Shown here in pieces: positions 10,850-32,190 of a stretch of DNA of 64,000 bases. The notes below the pieces were generated by a model. That model had not been told where the DNA came from and did no database searches. It was given only the letters and a program-made list of their open reading frames with translations. The first letter of the stretch is position 1. Each line of letters begins with the position of its first letter. This DNA is from Porodaedalea pini (taxonomy: Eukaryota > Basidiomycota > Agaricomycetes > Hymenochaetales > Hymenochaetaceae), in NCBI GenBank assembly GCA_002794775.1, contig NBAY01000012.1:625001-689000 (forward strand), in the 5' to 3' direction. The position numbers and the translations under genes were made by a program.

Positions 10850-12775
10850 GCCGGCGTTAAATCAAAATTACGATTCGGAGTCGGGCGGCACCCAAGCAAA
10901 AAAAAGGACCTACATGAAATGCTAGGCAGAACGTCTTGACGCCTATCTTCGCTGTAATGTGAGTAGCTTGCACGCGCGCGATTTTGGTTGTCCATGTTCT
11001 AGACAAGGGAGAAGGTGAGGGCAACGTTGGTTGGGGAAAACGACTGACAGGCCCACAATCGAACTGGGCACTCAGATATAGAAGGTGCAGTTTTTCTACG
11101 ACCACGGGCGCAGCTAAATACGTTTGTATATCTGAACCAAACTTCTCGAAAAAACTTGACGCAAAGAAACTCCGATTCTCCAGTCCAGCGAGTGCGAAGG
11201 CAACACGTCTGGTTCTGGGCAGACCTTCGGGACGAAGGACGTTGTTGGGCGAGGAGGAGGGTGTTCCTCGGGCTCTTCCCGTTGACGCGGCTCGGAGCGT
11301 TAAAGCCACGGCCACAAATGGTGAAAGAGGAAGCTCGCGCCCTGCTGACTACAGCGAATAGATGCCTAAGTGAGCTGCGAAAAAAAGATCTCCGACGAAG
11401 TGTATACTATTGTGGAGAAAGCGGGTCTAGTAAGCATATGGAAAGGAAATCTCAATGATTGGCGAAGACCGCACTTGCCAAAAAGTTTCCGCTCTTGGCA
11501 GTAGACTGTGCCTCGGAAGGTTTGATTCGGTCAAATACTGACCCGTTCGACCGGGAGGCAGAAAGTCAGAAGCACAAGTGGTGGCGCAGTTTCTGAACAG
11601 CCTGCGGATAGTTGGCAGCCAGCGGATGCAGATCCAAATAGATACGGTGACAATGGCTTGGATGTTCTTCCGACGTCAGAGCTGTTGTAGCTTTCCGCTG
11701 GAAGGGGGCAGGAAAGAAAGGAAGAATCTGAATAATCGGCTCTCCTCTATGATTGTCTGCTGTTAAGTATGTGCTTTTCTGGACTCGGGCGTCGTATGCA
11801 CAACTGCCGGAGGTTTTAAGTTTGAAGGGCCTATGGACGCAAATTTGTTAGAGATACGACATGCTTACGAGGACTCGGCAGAGGACGATTGGATCTGACT
11901 CGTTGAGGGCTCGTGGCAATCAATCATGCGCATATGTTCTTGTGCTTTATTATAATTTTTACGGTAGGATCTTGAGGGGGGGAAGGGGGGAGCAGTTGTT
12001 TCATGCGAAGCTGCGTTGCCCTCCGTTACGAATGGCGGATAGAACGTAAGATTGGATTTTCGTGACTCGCTAGTCCATCTACCCTCTGTGTCATTCCGTT
12101 CTATGAGCGGTTGCGGCCGATAACCTAATAAGATTGTTGCCGCGTGGTCGGCCAAAAAGTCTATAGTACGTTGCTCGAACCTCTTCGAACCTTGTAGAAA
12201 AAAAGCCGAGCGTAACCACGAGACACAGAACCGAGGAGGTCTCAGCGCACCAGTCAGGCAAAGTCAAGCTCGAGGAAGACGACAGCAGTTTACCTGAAGG
12301 GTCTGAAGTGAATTAGTGCTGAACTCAGATTCGGAAACAGATCGCGGCGGTCCAATGGCAAGGGAACGACAACTCGTGGAAATATAATCGCAGAGCTGAC
12401 CCGCGCTTTCCGATTCCATTGAGGACAGTCGGTACGAGTAGGTGCATATAATCCAGCCGCATTCCTATTGAGTTAATTATCGTCGAGTTCAGCGAGTCCG
12501 GTTACAGTGCGTCCTGAATTAAATCTGTGACGTGACAGATTCTTATGCCAGAAACGGAAGGCTAATCATCAGCTTGGAAGTCGTGAGTCCTGGCTTCCGA
12601 CGCCGACCATGCAGCGCCCCGTTGACGACGACTGCGGGCAGACAGCGCCTACGGTACGGTCCACATCTTAGCTACTGTCATCATCTGCTCTCTTAGAAGT
12701 ATTTGGCAGCAGCACCAGGACCATCAAAATCCATTGGTACAGGGACGCGTACTGTCGACATCGCTTCCCTCCATC
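10850..12775. other. Intergenic, no gene recognised
   Basis: Holds only unsupported short open frames. A possible non-coding first exon and intron for the PH-domain gene lie at about 12600-12705 (an ATG at 12609 opens a short frame ending at a plausible donor), but the start at 12776 has better context. Confidence 0.35.
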
Positions 12776-15700
12776 ATGGCCGTTTCCGCTCTGCCCGCTG
12801 GTCGTCGCCCGTCGTCGCCGTCATCGCGGCCGAAGTCTCCTGCCAACAGACCCTTCCTACCATCCTCATCACAACGGTCAGGCTTGGCAACCGCGAGCCA
12901 CAACAGCAAAGCTGCGGGCCGGTTTTCTGATGCGTTCGCCAGCATGAGTGGGCGTACTCGAACGCTGTCAACGGGTTCAAACTCCAAGGACTTCACTTCA
13001 ACGAGACTAGCAAAGGCACAGGTGCAGGAGGACTGCGTGGCCGAGAGCTCCTTTGGCATTGGTGAGTCGCTTTTTTAGAATTGCTACGTGGACTTCTATA
13101 TCGCACAGAAGGCCGTCAACTCTGTTTAGATGTGGCGGATTTGCCATTCTCTAACTCAGAGGCTGAAGGCCCTTCGTATTTCATTTCACTTGCACTTTGT
13201 CTTGTATATTCTCGAATAACCAAATGATTCGCTGTCCTTTGATGAAAGGCTGTGCCTTTCAGCCCATGCCTTGAATTACAGAGTCCGTTTCAATTCTACG
13301 CGCCATGCAATTGAATACATGCCTGCATTTCACAATGAACACCGTTCTTACAGGTCTGTTCCCTTCTAGATGCCGATCCTTTCGCCAGTCAACCCAGTGA
13401 CTCTGCGACACACATTTCTCAGCTGGCTGTGGATCCTTCCCCTTCAACTACATCACACCCTGCATCCAACATCTCAACTCATAGAAAACAGCGTGGAAGT
13501 CTCCTTTTTGCTGCGTCGGATGCATTAGGCTTCGGGCGTGTCGGGGCATCTATTAGCAAGAGAATGGGCAAACGTAATTCGATCGAGCAAAGCATAACTC
13601 TCCCTCCTTCTCAAACCCAGTCTCACTCGCAGCCACGAAGAGGCTTACCGTGGAAAGGGAAGGGGAAGACGAAGGGCCATTGGGCGCTGCAGCCTCCGTC
13701 CTCCACGCACATTATATCAGATGTCATCGAAATCAGCGCGGCGAAAGCCGGATCGGTTTCAGTTCGCGACGAGGAAGAGGAGAATGAACGGAGAGAGCGC
13801 GACCGACTTCGAGAGGCTGCTGCTGAGTCTATAGGAATCAGTCCTTTATTCAGAGAAGATGCTTCGTCCAGGCTTACCGAGAGCGACGGCATGCGCTTTG
13901 AGGACGATTCTACTGAAGATGTCGGCTCCAGGGATTATCATGAAGCGAGCTTGGATAACGATCCAGCTGAGAGGTTGCGTATCTTGGATAGGTCGCGGAC
14001 GAGCGTGAATGGCATTGCGAAGCAGACTGGGATCCCTAATGGGCTACAGCTCCAGCAGACGCGGGAGAATAGGCACAATCGCAGCTCGTCACTTTCTGGC
14101 GTTGTTACGCCTACGACGCCAAGCTCGACTTCCAATTGGCCTCTCCCACCGCTTGGTCCCCCTATTATCTCGGCGAACGGGAGGACGCCAAAGGGCTCCT
14201 TATCAGCGTCGCTTTTTCAGCCGGAACTCCCGCCTTTTCCATGTTTATTTTCTGCTCTGGACCCGCTGTCAAGCAAATCTTCGTCCTTATTAAAATTCTT
14301 TCCTTCCTCGCCGCTTCTCCTTCTCGGCTTTTCACGACAATGGCGAACCCGTGTGATTGTATTGACTGCTCCACCTCAGCCGAAGTCGCCTTCATTGAGT
14401 GGCTTTCGGCCCTTTACTCCTCCTGAACGGAGGCCTTCTGTGTGTCATCTGCACATGTTCAAATCTTCGGCGGCTGATGAGAGGGAACTCGAGAGAATGG
14501 AGGTGAACGAAAACTCGGTAGTTTTCGTAGCCGAGGAGGAGATTGCTGGCAAGCGCTCGGTCGTCAAAATCGGTGGCGTTGATGTTGGAGGAAAGAAAAA
14601 GGAACTGAACGTGGAAGAGAATGGTCAGACCATGTGGCTACTTTCTATTGCCGATGCCAATGAGGCGCAAAGTTGGATAGCGACATTGAAAAGTGCCGTG
14701 CTCGACCAAAGGTATGTCTCTTTTAAAATAGCATTGTAGCTTCGAAGGAAGTCCTTGGATCTTATCTTCCCATATTGAAGTCTTATCCATCTAAAACAGC
14801 AGCTTACTTGCTTTCTTTTCTAGGGCGGAAAAGGCGGGATTTGGCATGCCAACACACTCGTCAACAACATCCGGGCCAAAGGGCGATTTAGACGTCATGC
14901 TTTCGATGCGTGCACAAGACGTCGCATCTACCATCCGTACGCATGTTCAGACGTCATCGAGAACATTACACGAGGAAACTCGTACTCGTAATACTGACAG
15001 TCCTACGCCGACTGTGCGATCTTGGTCTGGCGAGGGACGGCCATCATCTCCGGCCGGGAGGATTGTATCTTTGAAGGGCCTTTTCTCAGTTCCAGGACGC
15101 GCTCGATCTATGTCACATGGCACGAAACGAAGTGAAGAAGACAACTCCCCGACGACGCCGGTAGAGGCCTCCTCGTTCACGTCTCGCGGGACAACATTGC
15201 TGAACATGATTCGAGCTTCCAGCGGAAATAGCACATCTGAGATGGTGGAAGTAGACTCGAAGTCTGCCCCTTCGTCTCCAACCGCGGCCAGTCAGGCTCT
15301 GCCAGTTCCAATTCTATACCCGGGACCAATCTTGTCCACAGCGGAGATGAATCTGGACAAAGCAAGTTTGAAAGAGCGCGATCGAGAGGTTCCCGAATGG
15401 TATTCCCTTCAGAATCGCCAGCGCAATAGGGGCGATTCTTCGTCTTCGCTAAACGCGGGCCCAGCTCTTCTTCCACCGCCGCGTAGCAGACGACCATGGA
15501 CTTCCGCCGGCCTTCTCACCAGCAATGCGAAGCGCGAGCAGGCTACGGATAATAGTCCTCCTGCGCGGAGATCGTTCCAGAGTGCTATATCACTTCATGG
15601 CGTAAGGTTGAGTTTAGATGGGAAGACACGCCCGTCTTCTCCTGTTGATTCACTTGGAACTGCAACCGGTGCTTTCGGTACTCCAGAGCTTGGGTCGAAA

Positions 15701-16998
15701 CGCGCCTCGTTATCATCATCAGTCTCTTCCTTTGTCTCTTCACCGGCTGATCGCGACCAGCTCACGGGAAGGTCGAGTTCCAGCATCCAACATCGTATCA
15801 GAGCCAGTAAAATTCCTAAGATGCTGACCCCGCCAGCAGGTCCACCTCCCTCTGTCCCTACGAGTCAGGCGCAACCCGTACGACCGAGTTCTTCATCTGG
15901 AGACTATAATGCCCATACCCTCTTTGGAGACCGTCCGCCTAGCAGGTCATCTTCTTTACGCAGTATGATTAATTCCGACGTGATACAGAACGGAGCAACC
16001 CCGCTGGTAGGCGCCTTTCAACGTCATCTGCACTCAGTGTCAGTTCGACGGGGACATCTCAAATGCGTACAAGCAACTATAATTCTCTACGGCAATCGTC
16101 AAATACTCTTTCTCCGAAGCGTGCACCCATACCTCCTCCTCCGCGACCTGCGCCTACCTTCGCCCTTCCTCCAACCCCTACAGAAGTGGATACCTCAAAG
16201 CAGAACGGAACTTCGCCCAAACGTGCTTCTTTCCGTGAATCATTTTCACACAGATCTTTGCGGTTTTCTTTGACTCCTCCATCTGTAAAGGACATGCCTC
16301 ATCGTCCTGATGATCCTTTTCGACGCCGGAGTCTCAGTAACGGAAGCTCCGTACCGAGTGTCGTGTCGTCTCACGCGCCATCTTTGACCAGCATTGCGGT
16401 TGCGCCGCCTGCTCCACCACCTACGGGCCCTCTCCCTCCTACACCTCGCGACCCCGTTCCCAATCGATACTCTCTTAGAGAGCGTTTGCGAATGAAGAGT
16501 GCTCCCTCGACCCCGCCATTGGGAATGCTTCGAGGATCTGCTGGGCCGCCCACTACTTTACCAGGCTCCCCACCATTGGTTACCGTTTCGTCTGTTGCGT
16601 CTCTGAAGGATAGCACACACTCCATACCCATAGGAGAGCCTATAACAGCGATACCTAGAGACCTAAACTTCCTTAACATGTCTTCGCCCATCGAGCCTTC
16701 TGTTTCTTCGACTGACGACGCGGACTTCTTAAACATATCCACACCACTCACGGCAACTTTTCCTAAGCAGATACCCGGACGATCTTCTGATTATCCCGCA
16801 CCCGAGCACTCCAATGGCTCGCCTCCGACACCGGAGATGACGGTCTTGCCGCCTCCGCCGCGGCGGGGTAGGAATGGGACTTTTTCAGAAAAAGATAGAG
16901 ATCGAAGTTCTCAGTCCCTCACAAGCAACATAACACCGACTGCGGTGGATAGCATTCTGCCCCTAACCATACCGCTTGAGACCGTCGCGACGGTCTAA
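12776..16998 (+). CDS. Large PH-domain protein
   Basis: Three exons (12776-13061, 13371-14711, 14824-16998) give about 1267 residues if two one-base homopolymer shortfalls are corrected (TT at 13381-13382 and CCCC at 15999-16002). With both corrected the length is a multiple of three. The start MAVSALPAGRRPSSP has an ATCATGG context. A PH domain lies in the middle: WRTRVIVLT strand, ELERMEVNENSVVFVAEEE, and the closing helix WLLSIADANEAQSWIATLKS, split by the second intron. The rest is long Ser/Pro-rich low complexity with PPPPRPAP runs that could bind SH3 or WW modules. PH domains bind phosphoinositides or proteins at membranes. The cellular role is unknown. Confidence 0.85.
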
Positions 16999-17178
16999 TT
17001 TTATTCGGGAGGCTTCTAATATTTGCTATCGCTGTCTTTTTGTACTTATTCTGGAAGCAGTTCATTTCAGTTCCTTGGTTCATGTTGTACTACTAGCAAG
17101 ATAACATTATTGTGGATACATATGAACATCAGCGCAAAAAGAGGGAAATAATTAGAGGCATTAGTAAAGAAAGATCGG

Positions 17179-25710
<8,532 letters not shown>

Positions 25711-25950
25711 TGTCGTCAACAGCGTCGTCGAAGATGGCTGCAGCGAACAAGACTTTCAAGTTGATGGAGAGAAACGCTCACTCAGCGAAACGGTGTGACG
25801 CCTATTACAAACTCCGCAGTCACGACGCTCCAAACTTGCTGCACCCGTCACGTTGTCTACCAGCACCACACGCTGCCTACTACTAGTGCTAGCATCGCAG
25901 CACGCGCTCGACTCGTGAACTTTGTCGATAGCGTTGGCAGCATGGCCATA
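25711..25950. promoter_or_regulatory. Shared divergent promoter, PRP8 / SIKE-like gene
   Basis: Only 240 bp separate the start codons of two conserved genes transcribed away from each other, so regulatory sequence must be shared or overlapping. I see no strong TATA box on either side. Confidence 0.5.
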
Positions 25951-27088
25951 ATGGATCCTAACTTTGAGCATGATTTGATGAAAGTCTGGACACTGGTCGT
26001 CGATCTCAGTGATCAGCTCTCGCACACAAAGGGGATTGCCGACTCGCTGCGCTGCCAGTCCATCGTACTGAAGGTGCGTGCTATATTCGTGGTCGCAATG
26101 CCTTTGGAATTGCTACCCTTTACTTATCTGTTAGGCTCAAGCATTGCACACTGAGACGGGTTTCGTACTCCGACGGTACTGTTAATCAGCTTCATGTACT
26201 TGATTTGTAGCTGAGTCTACGTTCACTCAGGTTCAATCTTCACCTTTCGAAGGGTCTGTCCGCACTCTGTCATGAATGGTGTACCTCACTGAAAGTGCTT
26301 TAGAGGAGTATGATGCAGAACTCGAACGCATGAACAATGCACTGTCTATGGAGAACCAAGGTCTTCAGTATGACAACAAGCAACTCAACTCGCTCTTGAA
26401 AGAGTATGAACAGACGCTAGATTCTGTCATGTCCACCTTCCGCAAACGTGCAGTAAGCGTTTCAATCTCCTGAATAGTTTCAGCTTTAATCTTTGTTGGC
26501 CTCTAGCACGACGTCCAATTGCAAGAGCTTGAAACAATCAAACTCTATGAACAGCTTTTAATCTCTTCAGAGACAACATCACTCGACGCTCAGCTCGCAG
26601 CAGACACGTCTGTCTCCCTCCTGATCGCTCAATGTTCGCGTCTCCTGCGTATGGTCCTGCGTCTGATGGGCGGCGAAAACCCCACACCTCCGTCCCCTCC
26701 GCCGACGCCCCCTCTATCCGTCGTCTCTGATGGGGACGCTGCAGCCTCGGAAAAGTTTGAAGCTCGATGTGCGCCGGAGCTTTCTGATTCTGCACAACAA
26801 GACTGGGCGCTTGAGCGCGAGGTGGAGCTCGCACGGCTTGAGCAAGAGAACTCCGAGTTGCGCATGTTGCTGCAAGCCGCGGATGCAGCGGCAGCGCCTA
26901 CTGCGCTCCCACCTTCTCTACCAAAGGTACCTATTGCCGCGATTCGCTCGCTTATGCCCCGACGCGCACGCCTGCGTGGACACAGTAGCTTCAGCTCCGA
27001 GTCCTCCTCGGGCGAGTTTCGTGCCGGTCAGTACCATGGCCATGGTGCCCATCAGGGACTGCTTGATATGTCAGACGAGGTCCTGTAA
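25951..27088 (+). CDS. FGFR1OP2/SIKE-family coiled-coil protein (probable STRIPAK subunit)
   Basis: Five exons (25951-26073, 26135-26175, 26231-26253, 26304-26452, 26507-27088) join to 305 residues. The conserved family core is clear: DLSDQLSHTKGIADSL, ALHTETGFVLRRFN, EEYDAELERMNNALSMENQ, KQLNSLLKEYEQTLDSVMST, FRKRAHDVQLQELETIKLYE, then SLLIAQCSRLLRMVLRLM. The first half is a long coiled coil. The second half is Pro/Ser/Ala-rich and less conserved. Animal homologues (FGFR1OP2, SIKE) and a fungal homologue (SCI1 of Sordaria) belong to the STRIPAK phosphatase-kinase complex, which in fungi controls hyphal fusion and fruiting. An alternative in-frame ATG lies at 25942. The 23-nt third exon is small but fits perfectly. 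Confidence 0.88.
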
Positions 27089-27265
27089 TTAGTATACCCT
27101 TCTGATATCGCAATTGTCTATATTACATTCTATCTGCCCTGCATGCTCTCGCCATACTACGCCAGATTTTCAAGTCTGAACAAATCAAAAGGTACTAAAC
27201 TAGATTCAATGTGAAGCTGTCCTCTGGTGAGTCTCGCGCTCCTTTGTGAAAAACGTCTGTCTGGC

Positions 27266-27922
27266 TTACTTCGTAGGTACCCCACTCTGCTGCATGCTAT
27301 TGAGGAGAGAGAAAAGAAGATCAGCTTTCGCAACATATTTCATAAATTGCGAGTAGTCTGTGCACCTAAGTGACACGTCCGCTTCGATAATGTCCAACGC
27401 CGGTAGTAGCAATATTTGGACCGTCGACAAGACACCTTCAGTGAGGGTGACATTGGGCACAGTCCCGCTGTTTGCGGTGCCATTCGCAGGAATTACGAAC
27501 TCGTCAAACGGGTTGTCGAACGACAAGATGGCGATTCCGAGGATCCCGAGTTTCGCGGACATGTGTGTGATGGTCGCGGGCGCAGAAAGTGCGTTTGTCA
27601 CTGAGGATACCATTGGCATCAATCATTCAAGAATAGTCATGACTGAAGCAAGCTACCATCGAAGTTTAGTCTGATAGATAAAGAGCCGGTGAATATTTTC
27701 AATTGACATTAAGGGAGTTAAGGAGCTAACGATGCCAGGTTCTGGGTAATCGATTCTGACTGTTGCTGCGTTCAGTGATCGAGATTTTCTTTCAGATGGA
27801 GGACTCGCGGTCAATGCAACACTAATGTGCTCAACTTTTAGCCCGACATTTAAGCCCTGGGCTAATGTCGAGGCAGCGAACGCGAGAATGCTAACAGCAG
27901 TTGAAGCTGGAAAAAGGAGCAT
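27266..27922 (-). CDS. Small secreted protein, paralogue 1
   Basis: The N-terminus MLLFPASTAVSILAFAASTLAQG is a clear signal peptide. The second half has the block FDNPFDEFVIP...TANSGTVPNVTLTEG...ALDIIEADVSLR, which aligns with the neighbour at 28491-29326 (FNQTFTQFILP...SANSGTVQDVILTQG...AFDIISATYDLR). Likely exons are about 27922-27731, a 14-nt exon near 27657-27670 (mirroring an LDFD exon in the paralogue), a main exon from about 27605, and a short last exon ending at 27266 (QQSGVPTK). The phase around the 14-nt exon is not resolved. The family is not known to me. It is secreted by inference from the signal peptide. Confidence 0.6.
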
Positions 27923-28331
27923 CTTGAGGCAGATTGGCGCTGCGGACTCGTCTCGACGATGTATATGCCTTCGTGCGAGTTTCCTCCGCCGGACGTCCGT
28001 TATACACCGAGTACCTGATTCTCATATTCGCAACCTGGCTCCATTAAGCTCAAGGGACCAGCGACTCGCGCTGTCACGATTCTTTCCTGTGAGTTTTCTT
28101 CTTTAGCTTCAATCGACCTCCAAGGCACTTCATTTCAAACTTTTTTCACAGGACGTGGTTCTGGCCCTTTTCGAAATACGAAGCCCCGGCGGTTCTGGGA
28201 ACGCCGAGAGCCGGTCCTTGTACATGTAGAAGCCTGCGCTTCCGGCAATATTGATAAACATTTCAAGGCTAGGCGAAAGCATACATTCCAGCCATATGCA
28301 GGTTTTCGATATCTACAATGATTAAGTACTC

Positions 28332-28381
28332 AAAAAAAAAAAAAAAAAAAAAAAAAAAAGATGAGCTGAGATCAAAAGTGC

Positions 28382-28424
<43 letters not shown>
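28332..28424. repeat. Facing A-run and T-run
   Basis: There is a run of about 28 A (28332-28359), a 25-base spacer, then about 40 T (28385-28424). The pair can fold into a long A:T hairpin. Exact lengths are unlikely to be reliable. Confidence 0.8.
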
Positions 28425-28490
28425 CTGTTTGAGATATTCAGTTTCCAAAAGTCAGCTTGATATTGGGAAAACACTACGGACATTGAAGCT

Positions 28491-29326
28491 CTAACTTTGT
28501 CGGTATACATACGTAAAAAACAGAAAAAAAAATGTAGCGATCTGCCCAGGGAGCGTGAGTGGGATCCCTCCAGTCCCGTTAATCGTCAGCACGCTGATAA
28601 TCACCGGTACGTTATAATATTTTTTTTATTCTCAAATTAAAGAACATTTGAGAAATGGCTCACCGCAAATCGTACGTTGCACTGATGATATCAAATGCAC
28701 TATCCGAGAGGACGTTGAGTGTCCCGAGCCCGCCCTGCGTGAGGATGACGTCCTGCACGGTGCCGCTATTGGCGGAACTCAAGCCCGGGAGGATGAATTG
28801 CGTGAAGGTCTGGTTGAAGGTGAAGAACGAGGTGCCTCCTGTCCCGAGATCAGCGCTCATTTGGTCAATCGTTAGCTCGACGAGGGGGATAGGGCTGATG
28901 GCTATACACAAGCATGAGGTACAGTTGGTAGGGTGAATGAAGATGCCAGCTTACCATCAAAGTCCAACCTGCGGACATCCCATCGTTTAATTGTTTACTG
29001 GCAATAAAACAAAACAAAAAAACACAATGCGGCACTCTACTCACGTTGCCGTGTTCAAGAGCAGCGAAAGCACCTAGACCAAAAACATATTGTTCAGAAT
29101 GGTGCATAACGGAACAAATCTCAAACTAATTCGGACTCACAGACATTGAAATATCGAAATGGGTGACTTGGATTCCGGGACTCAGCAATAGGTTCAAAAT
29201 CGCGGAGGGGATGTCGCCAATACCAGCATCAGAGGAAGGGTCAGCACTAGCGAGCGTTTGGGAGAATGTTGACAGAAGGCATAGAAGGAAAAATTTAGTA
29301 AACTTCATGATTTGACGAGGAGTCAT
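28491..29326 (-). CDS. Small secreted protein, paralogue 2
   Basis: The N-terminus (MTPRQIMKFTKFF, or the inner Met at 29308) followed by LLCLLSTFSQTLASA is a signal peptide. Exons run minus: about 29326-29150 (ending HFDISMS), a short exon VLSLLLNTAT, a 14-nt exon (LDFD), the main exon (ISPIPLVELTIDQMSADL to ATYDLR), and a last exon reading VLTINGTGGIPLTLPGQIAT with a stop near 28491. All introns have GT-AG ends. The tail passes through two T-runs, so its exact end is uncertain. It is a tandem paralogue of the gene at 27266-27922 on the same strand, sharing the ANSGTV block. No family name is known to me. Confidence 0.6.
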
Positions 29327-29804
29327 AGTCTGCAGATCAGCTCAGCCCATACAGGTGTCTATTTATCCGTGGTCACTCTTGGGCTTAGCACGCAATCTCC
29401 ACTTGAAAGTTCAGCAGAGGATTTCTCGGAAAGGCCGGTCCATGAGGTCCCCGCACCGGAATTTGACAGTCACAGAGCCTGAAGCCACTCCTGAAACCTG
29501 AGAAACACAGTCCTGATCCAGATAGAGTAATAGATCGGAACGGGCTGCACGGACCACCAGAAGTACGACAGGCAGATGGTAGCCGGGAGAATGGCGTTCG
29601 TTCAGGTCCCCGATACGAGGCCAGCATGGCATAGAACGCAAAAGAGCAGTTTTCACCTCGCTATATCGCCGCAACGCAGTTCAAAGCATGAATTCAAAGC
29701 ATCCGATCAGTGTCAATCCTCTTCCGATGTGAAAGCGGTAAGACATCCTGGGCTATTTTGAGCTCAAAGGTCATACAGGATTCAGTCAGAGTTTAGCTAG
29801 GTGA
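29327..29804. other. Intergenic, nothing recognised
   Basis: Separates the secreted-protein pair from the 3' end of the SAP-domain gene. No conserved gene or repeat was recognised. Confidence 0.4.
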
Positions 29805-32190
29805 TCAAGAACAAGCGACCCCTCGCACATCGCAGCCCAGAAGCTCCATCCAGGCGGGCCAGACCCCGTCTTCCTCACACCCGACCTCCATCCCATTGTC
29901 CCGCAAAATGAAATACTCCCGGTCCGGTGTTTGAATGCTCGCAAGTGCAGGATGCAAGTGCTGTCCTTTGGACCCGCTTGTTGTGAAATGGACGCTTTCG
30001 ACCAAATGGTGTCTGGAGTTTAATTCAGTTAAAATAGATGATAGCGCAGGATAACAGGAAGAAGGCACGCTGGAAGGAAGAGGTTCACTCTCTGGACTTC
30101 TCTCTTCCGCAGTGAAGTTGGTCCTGAGTCTGACTCCGAGGCCGTGCCTGCGAAGACTTGGGCCATATGGGTGGACGACATCCACTGCCCGCTGACACTG
30201 ATGAAGGCGAAAATCGAGATGCGTCATCAAGCAGTTCAAATACAGAGGGCCATATGCCTACCTGTTTCCCACCACGCATGCCACGACGTACCGCTCGGCG
30301 ACCTTCTTCTTGTACTCACCAACTTCACCTTCTTTGGCAATTCTCGTCAGCCACAGTTTACTGATCCCCTTCGTATACTCTTCCGCATTCGTCCATTTGA
30401 GATGGCTTAACAGGGAATGCTGGGGATCGGCATGTTCAACATTCGACATGCGATGCTCGACATAATCTGACCAGTCGACACGAATACATGGCGCCTTAGC
30501 AAGAGCCGAAGCCGAAACGTCCGATGAGTCAGACTTAGGTATCGGATTCCTAAGACATGGTGGGAGGCCAATGACTTCACATGTAGGCTCGAGCACATAG
30601 AACGTCTCCAGAGTCGCCCCTGTCCTCGGTGTCGAAGGTGTAACAACCGTGATGCTCCAGACTTCATCCTTCACAACCTCACAAGCATCTATCACAATTG
30701 AGAACTTCGTCTTTTCACGATCGCGGCCGTTGTTCGAGATTGTAAACCAGACGCGGGTGATAACGAATCTGAAGAGACATCATAAGCCTATATTGCATTA
30801 TATGTTTATAAAATAAGGATACCTCAACGCCACAGTAAGCTGCTTTTCATTCTCAGGGCAGCCCCAAAGGTTGTTGCCTATTGGCATACAGTCTCCGAAG
30901 AACCTAGAGAGGAAGGAGGCATTATAAGCTCTTCTCCTGTCGCTAAGCTCGAGACGAAGCTGCCTCAGATAGGGCCAAAAATTTGTCATTGACATGTTGT
31001 ACTGCTGAGGGAGCTGAGCGAATCTGCGGTCACCAAAAGTTCTTGTTATAATCGGAACAGCTGAAAGACAAACTGCGAGCGAGGAAGTGAGCAGAAATAA
31101 CAATAAACGACATAAATATTTCGCTAACCTGCATAACGGAAAGCTCGCGAGACGAGTGCGCATTGTCTGCGTTCCATATCAGATAGACCGCTGAGAATCA
31201 AAGACCAAGCGTTGATGCGCTTCCTTTGCGAAAGAGATGGGGGAATAGATATTGGCTGAAAAGAACTCGACGGGCTTGACGACGGAATAGAGTTGAAGTC
31301 AAGATACGAATGCTGTTCGACTGATACCATATTCGCGGGATGCGACTCAAGATTTGTTGTTTTACGTCCGCTTTTTGGAAGGGGCACAAGGGGACGGAAG
31401 CGACTTGATGAGGAATTCGCTGTTATGAAAGAAGGTCCGGACGACGAGCGATTATAAATAGATTTTTGAGCTGTAACAGCAGCTAGGTGGGTGAGATTCT
31501 CTTTAGAGGAGTGGTGTGTATTGGTTATGATGCTTGACGGTATAGAGGACTGAGAAGCCAAAGGAGTGAAATTCGACTTCGGTACCCTAGCCGGACGCGC
31601 AACGGGCACAGTACCCTCCGCTTTCGAGCTTGTTGGAGCTTTGTCTACTAGCTTCTGGTTTTTCTGAGGAGCGGGAGGCATCATAATGGCAGAGTCGTCA
31701 AGCCGCCTCTTCGTACCTGTTATTCTCTTGTTCTTGGTCTGTGCCAGTTCTGCCTGTGGCAAATTTGTATTTGAATCTGGAGAGGACGAAACTGTCGATG
31801 CCTTCAACTTCGCGGTTGAAATTGGTGAAAGAGCCGGAACATTTCCTTCGCTAGTCGATGTAGGAAAGCCTGCGATGCTTGAAGGCTGAGCTGGAGGAGT
31901 GATTTGAGATATGCTCTGAGGTTGTGGTTCAAGTGTGGGAGCGACTCGGACTTGAGGTTGGCTGGGCGCCCTGGCGCTATTGGCAGCTTTCGCCGTCGCT
32001 GGCGACGATATCGCCTTGAGATCCGAGGTACTACCATGTTGCGTGAGCTTCTCGAGCAGTGCAGCCTTTCCGAGTTTCGAATATCCAATGATCTTGAGCT
32101 CTTTGCATCGCGCCTTAAGCTGAGGGACCGTGAACTTCGTGTAGTCCGTCGCAATCGTGTCTAAATCGGACCAAATTTGTGACAGCAAAA
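29805..32190 (-). CDS. SAP/Rho-N-type domain protein with F-box-like helix (5' end unresolved)
   Basis: The N-terminal exon has a SAP/Rho-N-like helix pair (DYTKFTVPQLKARCKELK, IIGYSKLGKAALLEKL), then about 250 residues of Ser/Pro/Lys-rich linker, then an F-box-like segment (INAWSLILSGLSDMERRQCA). Four further exons follow with clean joins: RAFRYA-AVPIITRTF, VALR-FVITRVWF, VVGN-SVSGQWMSS, LFLPA-HHLVESVHF. The gene ends ...DVRGVACS at 29805. The region after the F-box-like helix looks like one conserved domain I cannot name. No ATG is seen in the first frame near 32190, so a short upstream exon is missing. It may be a nuclear DNA/RNA-binding protein and possibly an SCF adaptor. Both are inferences. 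Confidence 0.7.
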
